Source: Coemansia sp. RSA 922 (lineage: Eukaryota; Kickxellomycota; Kickxellomycetes; Kickxellales; Kickxellaceae). Taken from it: a stretch of DNA of 20,148 nucleotides. Of this stretch, positions 1-7,887 are shown piece after piece; the first letter of the stretch is position 1; every line of letters begins with the position of its first letter. The translations under genes and the position numbers were made by a program. The DNA is taken from positions 1-20,148 of the forward strand of contig JANBQS010000359.1 in the NCBI GenBank assembly GCA_027577415.1. The letters run 5' to 3'. A model generated the notes under the pieces. It was not told the DNA's origin, made no database searches, and worked only from the letters and a program-made list of their open reading frames with translations.

Positions 1-509
1 GCCGTCTTATCTGGTAATGGCATTAGCATGATAAACCGAGTAAAAACGTCGACACCAATCAAGATATAAACGTTAGCCGCCTCCGTGACTCTAAACGGAC
101 CGGCTAAGTCGATGGCAATGTGGTCCATCGGCTTCTTTGCAGTAATCGGCGTCAATGGTGCATATGCTGTGCGTTTCTTTGAAAACGCTTGACACTGCGG
201 GCACGCGTCTGCTATCGCTTTTGCGTCGTTGTCCAGCGAATCCCATTCGTGGCCTCCTGCCCGCACTGCCGCTGCTAGCGTAGCACCCTGGTAGTGCCCT
301 AGAACGTGCGCTTCCGATAGTATCTTGTGCCGCATTGAGGTAGCAACTGGTCCTGTCAGCGAAACGGCTTTTGTCGCAATCCCGGATGAGCCAAAACCGT
401 TACCTCCCCGCACTGATTTTGGAAGGCGTTCAAAGGAGTCGACCTCGCTTAGCTCAATCTGTGTTGCAATACACTGGAATATCGCCTGAGCGATGCGGTC
501 GTTGATCAT
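1..509 (-). CDS. Retrotransposon integrase, zinc-binding domain and start of catalytic core (partial)
   Basis: This reading frame has no stop across the stretch and runs off base 1. Read from the ATG at 509, it contains an H2C2 zinc-binding module (AHVLGH giving HX3H, later CPQC giving CX2C). It continues into the start of an rve RNase H-like core (DHIAIDLAGPF, then VYILIGVDVFTRF), where the D of DLAGP matches the first catalytic aspartate. The remaining catalytic D and E would lie outside the window. Integrases of this family insert the cDNA copy of the element into the host genome. The frame is open back to 596, so the start is uncertain; the residues ahead of the zinc module are not recognisable as reverse transcriptase or RNase H. 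It could be a pol remnant or a free-standing integrase-derived gene. Confidence 0.8.
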   Translation of the reverse strand, partial: MINDRIAQAIFQCIATQIELSEVDSFERLPKSVRGGNGFGSSGIATKAVSLTGPVATSMRHKILSEAHVLGHYQGATLAAAVRAGGHEWDSLDNDAKAIADACPQCQAFSKKRTAYAPLTPITAKKPMDHIAIDLAGPFRVTEAANVYILIGVDVFTRFIMLMPLPDKT

Positions 510-576
510 AGCCGTAGAAATTAGGCAGCAATAAATAATGTCGGATGTCGTCGCTGAACGCTGAAATCCTACAACA
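1..576 (-). mobile_element. Ty3/gypsy-type LTR retrotransposon fragment (integrase end)
   Basis: The minus strand is open from about base 596 to the window edge and encodes integrase sequence, so this is part of a retroelement that continues to the left. Protease, reverse transcriptase and RNase H, which precede integrase in Ty3/gypsy pol, are absent on the right-hand side. The element is therefore 5'-truncated or rearranged here. The right boundary is a guess: on the minus strand the sequence beginning at 576 reads TGTTGTAG, compatible with an LTR-like TG terminus, and transporter coding sequence follows at once on the other strand. No LTR or target-site duplication can be confirmed inside the window. 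Confidence 0.7.
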
Positions 577-2609
577 CCGACAGTGCAGGCAAAGAGCTAC
601 AGGTAGAACCAGCTTCAGATGACAAGGAAATAACTAGTGGCTCTAATGAGAGCACTGATTTAATAGCCAGTACTAGTGATACCTCTAAAGAGCCAAAGCA
701 GTGGTCACACTGGAGTAACGCCTTGTATGCTATTCGCATTTGTGGATTTCCAGTGGTAGCATCTATTATCCTTACGGGGCTGTTTAGACATATATCACGG
801 TTTTTATTTAAACTATACCAGCTTGATGCACTAAGATCAAGCAGTAGGTCTAGTACAGCTAGCAATCATGCTATGTTGACCTATATTGGAATGGCGACAT
901 TGGGCAATATAATAAATTGCTTGTCGTGGGACCTTGAAAACTACATTGAAGGGGCTTTTATTAATGATAAGTATGAGCAAAAAATTGGCAAACATCTTAT
1001 TAGAGGTCTGCTGTTTGCACCACTGTCAATCTTTGAGAGTAAGCAAGACAGCGATATTTTCAACGACTATAATGAAGCTGTTGACACATTTAAATACGAT
1101 GTAAATAACTTTTTGTCAAATAGTTTGACAGATGTTATTGGTGTCTTATTATTGATATATCAAATTGCAAAGTTGTCTCCATGGCTTCTCTTTAGTTTTC
1201 CACTGTTTTGGTGGATGTCCCATGTGATGAAATCAATTTTCGAGCCATTGGACACACGTTTTGTGGGGCTGAATAAGAAAGTGAAGAAAGATCATGACCA
1301 CAACAAGAGCTTAGTCAATGATGGAGCTCAGATGATCCGCCTCTTTGGAGTAGAGCCTTACTTCACAGACAATTACATCCAGAGCGCCGAGAGCTCTACC
1401 CGATTGGGTATAATAATATCTGCTTACCACAACTTTAGTCGTCTAGTGTCCGCATCTACTAAAACAGCACTGCACTCGACATTGCTCTATGTCTATATTG
1501 TCATGTCAAAGATTGGGGCTTATGCTATAGGGGCAGGCGATGTTTCTGAATTTCGCGATAACTGTAGATTAATGGGTTGGAGAATAGAAACAATTCCCTC
1601 CTTGTTCAAGGAGACTTTCGAGATACTAGCAAAGATTAATGAGTTCCGTAATCTAGCTGAGCGTGATCCAGAGGCACCATACGTAATTGATATATGCCGA
1701 CCATCTGCACAGTGGCCTCCCAATGGCAAGATTGAATTCCGCGACTTTAGCATGAAGTACGGGGAAGATCTAGGCTTTGCTCTAAAGAATGTCAACCTAA
1801 CAATTAACCCAGGAGAAAAGATTGGTATTGTTGGACGAACTGGCGCTGGAAAGTCCTCTCTAGCCAAGGTGCTGTTCAGATTGATTCACGAAAATACCAG
1901 CGGTTCCATATTGATTGATGGCCAGGATATTTCTGAGTTTGGCGTCGGCGACTACAGACCACGACTGGGCATGATTCCCCAAGAGTCATCAATGTTTAGT
2001 GGGTCAATAAGAAGGAATTTAGATCCACTCAATCAGTTTGACATTGAAGAAACGTGGGCAGCGTTGGCAAAGTGCAACTTGTCCGAATTAGTTTCATCCA
2101 AGGAAACACCTAGCAATGGCTGTGAGGAGTCAGAGTACAAAGATGATCAAATACGCAAAAGAGAACAGTGGCAAAAAGCTGGTTGGCTTAAGCGTGTAAT
2201 GCTATTTATTTTCATGAAGATGCCCACGACGTTAGACCCTGTAGAAAAGCCCAAATCCAGTGGACTGGATAAATCAGTTGAGAACTGCTTTAGAAGCTTT
2301 AGTAGTGGTCAGCAGCAGTTAATTGGGCTGTGCCGTGTAGTTATGCGCAAGCGCAAGATTGCTGTGCTTGATGAAGCCACGGCCAATGTCGATTTGGAGA
2401 CAGACAAGTCCGTCCAAGAGCTGATTCGCAAGGAGTTTGGAGATTGCACTGTTCTGACCATTGCTCATCGCCTAGAAACTATCATGAACAGCGATCGCAT
2501 TATTGTCATGGACAAGGGCACCATTGCTGAAATTGGCACACCACATGAACTATTGGCCAAAGACGGAATGTTTGCACAGCTAGTCAAGACCAGTGATTTT
2601 GGCCAGTAA
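558..2609 (+). CDS. ABCC/MRP-type ABC transporter, C-terminal half only (5'-truncated)
   Basis: The frame is open from 558 (after a TGA at 555) to the TAA at 2607-2609. It begins in a polar inter-domain linker rich in S, T, D and E, then gives TMD2 and NBD2. Counting from the TTG codon at 723, NBD2 shows Walker A GRTGAGKS (371-378), Q-loop GMIPQ (Q420) followed by the ABCC hallmark NLDP, signature FSSGQ (526-530), Walker B AVLDEA (D550, E551) and H-loop H582. Full ABCC pumps have TMD1-NBD1-TMD2-NBD2 and export conjugates and drugs from plasma or vacuolar membranes; the first half is missing here. The first ATG in frame is at 873, inside the membrane domain. About 80 residues separate NLDP from the signature, longer than usual. 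With the integrase fragment abutting its 5' end, it is best read as a truncated gene, although no internal stop or frameshift is seen. Confidence 0.85.
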   Translation, partial: TLKSYNTDSAGKELQVEPASDDKEITSGSNESTDLIASTSDTSKEPKQWSHWSNALYAIRICGFPVVASIILTGLFRHISRFLFKLYQLDALRSSSRSSTASNHAMLTYIGMATLGNIINCLSWDLENYIEGAFINDKYEQKIGKHLIRGLLFAPLSIFESKQDSDIFNDYNEAVDTFKYDVNNFLSNSLTDVIGVLLLIYQIAKLSPWLLFSFPLFWWMSHVMKSIFEPLDTRFVGLNKKVKKDHDHNKSLVNDGAQMIRLFGVEPYFTDNYIQSAESSTRLGIIISAYHNFSRLVSASTKTALHSTLLYVYIVMSKIGAYAIGAGDVSEFRDNCRLMGWRIETIPSLFKETFEILAKINEFRNLAERDPEAPYVIDICRPSAQWPPNGKIEFRDFSMKYGEDLGFALKNVNLTINPGEKIGIVGRTGAGKSSLAKVLFRLIHENTSGSILIDGQDISEFGVGDYRPRLGMIPQESSMFSGSIRRNLDPLNQFDIEETWAALAKCNLSELVSSKETPSNGCEESEYKDDQIRKREQWQKAGWLKRVMLFIFMKMPTTLDPVEKPKSSGLDKSVENCFRSFSSGQQQLIGLCRVVMRKRKIAVLDEATANVDLETDKSVQELIRKEFGDCTVLTIAHRLETIMNSDRIIVMDKGTIAEIGTPHELLAKDGMFAQLVKTSDFGQ

Positions 2610-2685
2610 ATCTCGTCAACATAGAGTAATAAGTAACAGCTTCAATAGAGACGCAATCTATACCCAATAAATAAATATGTTCAAC

Positions 2686-4074
2686 CTAATCTTCACTTAC
2701 AGCAATCGCCTTTCTCTTACTGGATCCTTTCTTCTTTGGCTCTGTCGAGGATTCGAGCTTAGGCATGCTTTCCCAAATGGAATCAGCATCTAGTTGATCA
2801 ATCTCCTCTTGGTTCACATCCCTATGCTCCCAATCCCAGACGACCTGCGAGACCCTCTGCTTAATATACGCACGGTGCAGCATTCTATGCATACCGTCAG
2901 CCTCATAAACACGCAAGAACCGATCCAGACCAGCAGCAGCGACCTTGGTACCGTCCTCGCTTAGCGCAATAGCCTTGACCGCCCCAGCAATGCCCTTGTA
3001 CCCGCCGATAATTCTGCCCGTACGCAAATCCATCTTTTGCAAATTTCCCTCGTTATCAGAGAAAAACAATTCGGGCTTTGCGTGCGACACAAGTATATGG
3101 TTGATCAGGTGCTTGCTTACTTCCCAATCATGGACCGGTCTCTGCTTCGCCTTGGCGTCGTAGATCCGGATCTGTTTGTACCCAGTGGATACGGCGATTG
3201 TCGGGTTAGTGGTGTTGTCGTCGATAAACTGCATATCTGTTATCCATACTGGCACTCGCATGTCAAGGAAGTCGTGGCCCACGTTCTTGGATTTGAATAT
3301 CGGCGTGCCGCTGGGTTTGGAAAACTCAGTGCTCGATCCCGCACTCTTAGCCGTCTCCGCATCCCACACAGTCAATTCCTGCTCGCGTCCGCCAACAGCA
3401 AATATACTCGCTCGCTTATCGTGAACCCGCATTTTGCAAGCATCGATCTGAAGCCTCAACAAGGTTGCAGCACTATCCGACTGCTCGTCATCGCCATACG
3501 ACTGGTAGCGTACTTCGCCCATGTTTGTAGCAGTGATAAAGTGATTATCACTTGCACCGATGCCCACATAACGCCGGTCGCTGATCGTCTTCCCGTTGCT
3601 TTTGACGCTGAACGGAGCGTTAAACTCTGGCTCACTGAAAGTATACAGAGACTCGCCGCTGTCCTTCGACACGACCTCGACGGCTCCGTTTTTGCGAGCT
3701 ACTACCAAAGTTGACTCGCCAGATCTCCAGTTTGAGGCATACATATGCTGAATGGCTAGATCGCGGTTAACGGCGCCATGCAAGTTCCATACGTCGGTAC
3801 CAGCGAGTATGTTGTCCTCCGTCACTACTACTTCGCCCTTCTTCGCGTTGGCCTTGGCCTTGGCATCGGCCCTCACCTTCTTCGCCGCTTTGATCTGGGC
3901 CTCGAGTAAGGAGATCTTGGAGTCGGCATCAACACCTAAACGAGTTATAACCATGTCTTTTTTTAATGCTTGCAACCAAGTGACACCGTCTCTAGCACAT
4001 TACGCCAAAGTGCTTGCCATTCCAAAGTACACACCTTTAATTTGACCGGTTTCGTCGCTCGTGTAGAACCGCAT
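2686..4074 (-). CDS. NSA1: Nsa1/WDR74-like WD40 ribosome-assembly protein (two exons)
   Basis: Proposed CDS is complement(join(2686..3956,4035..4074)), 436 residues. Nsa1 is a WD40 beta-propeller of pre-60S particles in the nucleolus, working with Rix7/NVL in large-subunit maturation. Family features visible: the block KNVGHDFLDMRVPVWITDMQF, then the segments QIRIYDAKAKQRPVHDW, GNLQKMDLRTGRIIGGYKGI and GLDRFLRVYEADG, plus a lysine-rich C-terminus (KKKGSSKRK). The long exon has no suitable ATG at its start. Reading upstream gives ATG at 4074 encoding MRFYTSDETGQIK, a typical Nsa1 start (first propeller strand), joined through a phase-1 intron to DMVITRLG. Its 3' end converges on the ABC transporter fragment with 76 bp between stops; the start lies 172 bp from the NUP42 stop. 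Confidence 0.88.
3957..4034 (-). other. Intron of NSA1 (78 nt)
   Basis: On the minus strand the donor is GTGTGT at 4034 and the acceptor AAAAAAAG ends at 3957. Removal joins G to AC, making an Asp codon, and keeps the frame (40 + 1271 nt, divisible by three). The short upstream exon matches the expected N-terminus of the Nsa1 family. GTGTAC at 4032 is an alternative GT that would break the frame. Confidence 0.75.
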
Positions 4075-4246
4075 ACTGACTGAGAAAAATGAAGATAGAG
4101 ACAAAAGATATAGTATTTTATTTAACAAGACAAGAGTTAACCTAAGAGAACGGCTGCATTTTTTTTTTTCCAAGCGCAAGTCGCCAGAAAAAAATATATA
4201 GTTGCTGATTATCTTGATTCGATCTCCTTGATCAAGAGCCTCTCTT

Positions 4247-5704
4247 TTACCGCAACTCGATCGTCGGTGGCACTTCAGGGATGGAGCCCAAGGTAAAGCT
4301 GAGCGCTTGGAAGCTGGCTATCTCTTGCGGGGTCAGCTCGCGAGACGGGCCAGTGGCGCTACTAATCTCTTCGGGCGTATCGCCAAACGATATGACACTA
4401 GCCGGCCCAGACGCAACCGAGCTGCCGCCTCCAAACGCTGACTGACGACCAAATGTTGACTGACCGCCAAATGCCGACTGACCGCCAAATCCTCTGCCTG
4501 ACGCCGCAGCACTGCCATACTGTTGCTCCCACTGCCGGGCATAGTCTTGCGCGCGATCAGCAATTCCATTTACCTGTTGGTTCATCTGGATCGCAAGCTG
4601 GTCGTACTTTTGCTGGTACATATTCAGGGCGTCTTGGTTCTGCTGCTGGCTCACTGTGTAGTACTCGAATCTTGCTTCTTCAGGCGAAATGTCAGTGCCA
4701 GTAATCAGGTTGGGTTTGTCGGCCACGGGTCCAAACGTGCTGTACTTCCACAGTGGCCGATCCGTGATGGTGCGCTTGAGAAGATCCGCAGTCAAGGGTC
4801 CCCCCTTGAGCTCTCCTCCTCCTTTGGCTCTAGATGGCGCTGTGGCAGAGGAGGCAAATGAGCCAGATGCCGAGACGCCGAACGCTGACTTTGGTGGTGA
4901 TTTGTTGTCAACTTTAGCGAGACCACCAAATGCGCTACCGCCTCCTCCAAATACACCGGTACCTGCGCCGCCACCGAACGCGCTTCCGCCACCAAATGCG
5001 CTATTAGCAGTACTACCACCAAATGCGCTACCACTTCCAAATGTGCTGGTACTTGTGCCGCCACCAAAAGCGCCACCACCTCCAAATGCACTGGCGCCAG
5101 TACTGGTGCTGCTGCCAAATGTAGTATTGCCTCCACCGAAAGCACTAGTCTTGGCGCCAGTACCGCTACCAAAAGCACTGGTACTACCGCCCCCAAATGC
5201 ACTGCTCTTACCGCTGTCCAAAGCGTTGCTGCCTCCACCGAAAGCACTGGTCTTATCACCGCTGCCAAATACACTGGTACCGCCGCCAAATGTGCTGCTC
5301 TTGCTGCTGTCCAAAGCGTTGCTTCCTGCTCCGAAGGCACTTTTACCTCCACCAAAAGCGCTACCACCAGATCCCAAAGCATTTCCACCGCTTCCAAACA
5401 CGCTGCCTCCTCCGCCGCTGCTGCCACCACCGAATACGCTACCCCCGCCGCCAAAAGCGGTACCACTTCCAAAGGCACCTCCACTGGTGCTGCTGCCAAA
5501 CTTTGTGCCACTACCAAACGTACTACCGCCTCCAAACGCGCTTCCGCTGCCAAGCACGTCGAATCTGTTACTAGTGGGCCCACTACCCATTAGCGCCTGT
5601 GAAGAGGACTGTCCAAAGGCCGAGGGACGGGCAGCTGGGTGCTCATTCCGGCATTTGTCGCCAAAGCTGCATTTGCCTTGCAGAAAGTACTGACAAACTG
5701 GCAT
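4247..5704 (-). CDS. NUP42: Nup42/NUPL2-like FG nucleoporin with CCCH zinc finger
   Basis: The protein has 485 residues and starts at the ATG at 5704. It opens with a CCCH zinc finger (C4, C12, C18, H22; spacing CX7CX5CX3H). A long Gly/Ser-rich region follows with about 30 FG dipeptides, mostly SAFGGG or TFGSG. A conserved block (about residues 310-395) contains DRPLWKYSTFGP, PNLITGTDISPEEAR and a Gln-rich probable coiled coil. The C-terminus, LTPQEIASFQALSFTLGSIP then PPTIEL, resembles the Nup42 Gle1-binding motif. Nup42 sits on the cytoplasmic face of the nuclear pore and helps Gle1 activate the DEAD-box ATPase Dbp5 during mRNA export. The order CCCH, FG, C-terminal Gle1-binding segment is that of the family. 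Some S. pombe relatives are called Amo1, so orthology is less certain than family membership. Confidence 0.88.
   Translation of the reverse strand: MPVCQYFLQGKCSFGDKCRNEHPAARPSAFGQSSSQALMGSGPTSNRFDVLGSGSAFGGGSTFGSGTKFGSSTSGGAFGSGTAFGGGGSVFGGGSSGGGGSVFGSGGNALGSGGSAFGGGKSAFGAGSNALDSSKSSTFGGGTSVFGSGDKTSAFGGGSNALDSGKSSAFGGGSTSAFGSGTGAKTSAFGGGNTTFGSSTSTGASAFGGGGAFGGGTSTSTFGSGSAFGGSTANSAFGGGSAFGGGAGTGVFGGGGSAFGGLAKVDNKSPPKSAFGVSASGSFASSATAPSRAKGGGELKGGPLTADLLKRTITDRPLWKYSTFGPVADKPNLITGTDISPEEARFEYYTVSQQQNQDALNMYQQKYDQLAIQMNQQVNGIADRAQDYARQWEQQYGSAAASGRGFGGQSAFGGQSTFGRQSAFGGGSSVASGPASVISFGDTPEEISSATGPSRELTPQEIASFQALSFTLGSIPEVPPTIELR
4850..5640 (-). repeat. Low-complexity FG-repeat coding tract of NUP42
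   Basis: Tandem degenerate repeats built on codons for G-S-A-F-G-G-G, with related GKSSAFGGGS and NALDSGKSS variants, fill this part of the gene. On the plus strand this reads as repeated CCNCCNAANGCNCT units. The composition suppresses stops on both strands, producing long antisense Pro/Leu-rich frames that are not genes. A smaller second cluster (GFGGQSAFGGQSTFG) lies at about 4430-4500. Confidence 0.85.
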
Positions 5705-5934
5705 GTTTAGCTATGAATGAGATAATTTAAAAAAGTAAAGAAGTGATGTACAAAAATGTTACAAGAAAAAAATAATAAATCAATAATAAAAAGTATAGAG
5801 AAGAAAAAAGCAAAGCAAATCAGGATAGAGCCATCAGTCTGTATCTGGGATGATGATTGAGAAGTGGTAGCAGTTTATTATTTATCGCAGAGAGTACAAG
5901 AGAAGAAGAAGAAGAAAAAAATGTGTATGAAAAG

Positions 5935-7290
5935 TTAGTCTAGTTTAGAGACCAGAGGACGTAGCAGTAGTGGCGACGTTGGGTTCAAGGATAGCATGTG
6001 GCCCATTCGCTGAGCCTTGGTCTTCAAGTACAGATCGGCTTCGGCCATGACGTTCTTTTGCAATGCCAAGTGGCGCGAGTACGACAGCTCCGAGGCAGGG
6101 CTATCGTCCAAAGTATCATTTGACGACGAGGACTCGTTGTCGTTACTCCACCAGCGCGGATACATGGGCACATGGCAGACAACATCCAGCTTGGTACCAT
6201 GTCCCTGCAGCTGGCGGATCTTGTCAGTGTTGTTAGTTAGCAAGCGCAGCTTATCCACGCCCAGATCAGCCAGGATAGCGCGAGCCGCTCCGTACGTGCG
6301 GGCGTCGGCCGGGTGGTTGAGCAAGAGATTGGCATCGACAGTATCGTGGCCCATGTCCTGGAGGTTATAAGCCTTGAGCTTCTCCAGCAGTCCAATGCCA
6401 CGGCCCTCCTGGCGCAGATAGACAATAACGCCACGGCCCTCCTGCTGAATCAGCCGCATGGCCTCAGCCAGCTGGTACCCGCAGTCACAGCGCACACTAG
6501 ACACTGTCTCGCCCGTAAAGCACTCCGAGTGAATACGCACCAGCGGCGCATTGACCAGCGACACCCGCGGCGCCACAAAAGAGTCGACTGGATCCGGCTC
6601 AAACCCCATCTTGCTCAGAGCAGGCCCCTGCCCACTGCAATCAGGCAGCTGCCGCCGGGCAATATCCTTTTGCACAAGACGACGCAGGGCGCCAGTGCTA
6701 GCACCACGGATCCTCCTGTCCATATCCGATTCGCCAGGCTTTGCCGACTCCAAAGTCTCGCTACGTATATCGTCGCCAAACACAATGGCCAGATGCTCCT
6801 TATCGTCCTCGTCAGTGTGATACAAGTGCAAGTAAAAGTGTCCCCCCGGATAAGGAATGCGAGCTCGGACCTGGCACTCCGCCTGCGTATCCTCCCCCGC
6901 CGCCGTCAAAGTAGTGGACAAGCTACTGTAAGAAGAGCGACTCTGCGATGAAGCGCGTGCACCAGTGTTTAGTATCAGATCGTCAGGAGTCGCAGAGTAC
7001 GAAAGCAAGTCGTCGATTTGTGAGAGTGTCGACCCATTGCCCTCAATGTCCGTAGACGCCCAGTTGACAGGCGTAGCGCTATCACCTCTACCCGAGATAG
7101 ACTGACTGTCGCTTCTGGTGCTCCCCTGGTCTTGCTGCTTGAGTATGTGTAGCGCCATGTCAAGGCTGGCGTTAAAGTGTGCTTTAGACGAAGCGCTGTT
7201 GTGAGCCAGGGTGGCTACAGGTAGCCGCTCAGCAGGCGTCGAGGCCACTGCGGTGATGGTCTCCAAGTCAGCTAGCGCGACAGAAGGCAT
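5935..7290 (-). CDS. RIB1: GTP cyclohydrolase II (riboflavin biosynthesis)
   Basis: The protein has 451 residues from the ATG at 7290. GTP cyclohydrolase II converts GTP to 2,5-diamino-6-ribosylamino-4(3H)-pyrimidinone 5'-phosphate, formate and pyrophosphate, the first step of riboflavin synthesis. Diagnostic segments: [18 protein letters not shown] (141-158), [14 protein letters not shown], zinc ligands C257, C268 and C270 (CX10CXC), [20 protein letters not shown] (289-308), [12 protein letters not shown] and [11 protein letters not shown]. The first about 140 residues are Ser/Thr-rich and low-complexity, an extension also seen in some fungal Rib1. A tail of about 70 residues follows the catalytic domain. 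No 3,4-DHBP synthase domain is fused to it, unlike many bacterial RibBA proteins. Two CCAAT boxes and a CACGTG site lie upstream. Its 3' end is 230 bp from the NUP42 start on the same strand. Confidence 0.96.
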   Translation of the reverse strand: MPSVALADLETITAVASTPAERLPVATLAHNSASSKAHFNASLDMALHILKQQDQGSTRSDSQSISGRGDSATPVNWASTDIEGNGSTLSQIDDLLSYSATPDDLILNTGARASSQSRSSYSSLSTTLTAAGEDTQAECQVRARIPYPGGHFYLHLYHTDEDDKEHLAIVFGDDIRSETLESAKPGESDMDRRIRGASTGALRRLVQKDIARRQLPDCSGQGPALSKMGFEPDPVDSFVAPRVSLVNAPLVRIHSECFTGETVSSVRCDCGYQLAEAMRLIQQEGRGVIVYLRQEGRGIGLLEKLKAYNLQDMGHDTVDANLLLNHPADARTYGAARAILADLGVDKLRLLTNNTDKIRQLQGHGTKLDVVCHVPMYPRWWSNDNESSSSNDTLDDSPASELSYSRHLALQKNVMAEADLYLKTKAQRMGHMLSLNPTSPLLLRPLVSKLD

Positions 7291-7461
7291 TGTGTAAGTA
7301 TCGATAACAGTAACTAAAAGTTGATAGCAAACTGATAAATAAAAAGAAGAAAAATGGTTAGAATTGATAAAGAAGAAAGAGGAAAAAGGGGGAAAAGTCA
7401 GCTAGAACTATCGGATCTAGCGGAACAGTGCCCCCTTTTTATCAGCGAGCGGTGCTGCTGA

Positions 7462-7542
7462 CCAATCGGCCAATGTGTGACTAAAGTTACTATTCGCGGA
7501 TTGATAAGCGCACACTTTCCCCACACCTTCCCAAAGCACGTG
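7462..7542. promoter_or_regulatory. CCAAT pair and CACGTG site upstream of RIB1
   Basis: Two CCAAT pentamers lie at 7462-7466 and 7470-7474, eight bases apart, about 170-185 bp upstream of the RIB1 ATG (as ATTGG in its direction). The palindrome CACGTG (7537-7542) is a bHLH E-box core. CCAAT is the Hap2/3/5 (NF-Y) core site. The same sites lie 90-170 bp upstream of the candidate plus-strand microgene at 7630, so they could serve both directions. Function is inferred from motif identity only. Confidence 0.4.
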
Positions 7543-7629
7543 CCACCAAAAAAAGTGTGTAACGCCCTCTGCTGATGGGGACCGCGCACAACGCCAATTA
7601 AAGTAAAAACTTACACCCGTAAATTAATA

Positions 7630-7887
7630 ATGGATATTTCGACAGAGGGGAACGTGCCCAACTGGGCCAGAGCCCTCTATTTATGTGTACGCATACTGGT
7701 ATGTTATCCCGCTCTGCTGCGAATGTACACAAAACGCTGGACCATGTTGAGTCACATAGGCGACTTTGAGCTACACAGGTGAGCAAGGGAACCTTTTCCA
7801 ACTTTTGAAGATTGCCCCCCTTGTCCTTATCTATTCTGTGGCAAGCACAGAACCAATCTCCGAAAGCAGCAAATATGTAATACATAA
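7630..7887 (+). CDS. Candidate spliced membrane microprotein, 61 residues (hypothetical)
   Basis: The ATG at 7630 opens a frame (MDISTEGNVPNWARALYLC...) that reads into TGA at 7780. That TGA lies within CAG|GTGAGC, a strong splice donor. A 72-nt intron (7779..7850), ending GCACAG, would join it in frame to a short second exon ending with TAA at 7887: join(7630..7778,7851..7887). The intron size fits the two well-supported introns in this window (78 and 82 nt). The product would have a hydrophobic stretch at residues 14-31 (ARALYLCVRILVCYPALL), a possible membrane segment, and a basic C-terminus. Without splicing the product is 50 residues. No family is recognised. A 95-codon ATG frame overlaps on the minus strand (7598-7885) and cannot be excluded as the real one. 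Confidence 0.25.

Noticed and set aside
4792..5583. 263-codon minus-strand Ala/Val-rich frame overlapping NUP42
   Set aside because: It is another shadow of the same repeat tract in a different frame.
4689..5693. 334-codon plus-strand Pro/Leu-rich frame antisense to NUP42
   Set aside because: It mirrors the Gly-rich FG-repeat codons of NUP42; repeated CC-rich units suppress stops. It has no own promoter or start and no domain.
7598..7885. 95-codon minus-strand ATG frame
   Set aside because: There is no recognisable domain, and its composition is less protein-like than the overlapping plus-strand frame with splice signals. Not fully excluded.
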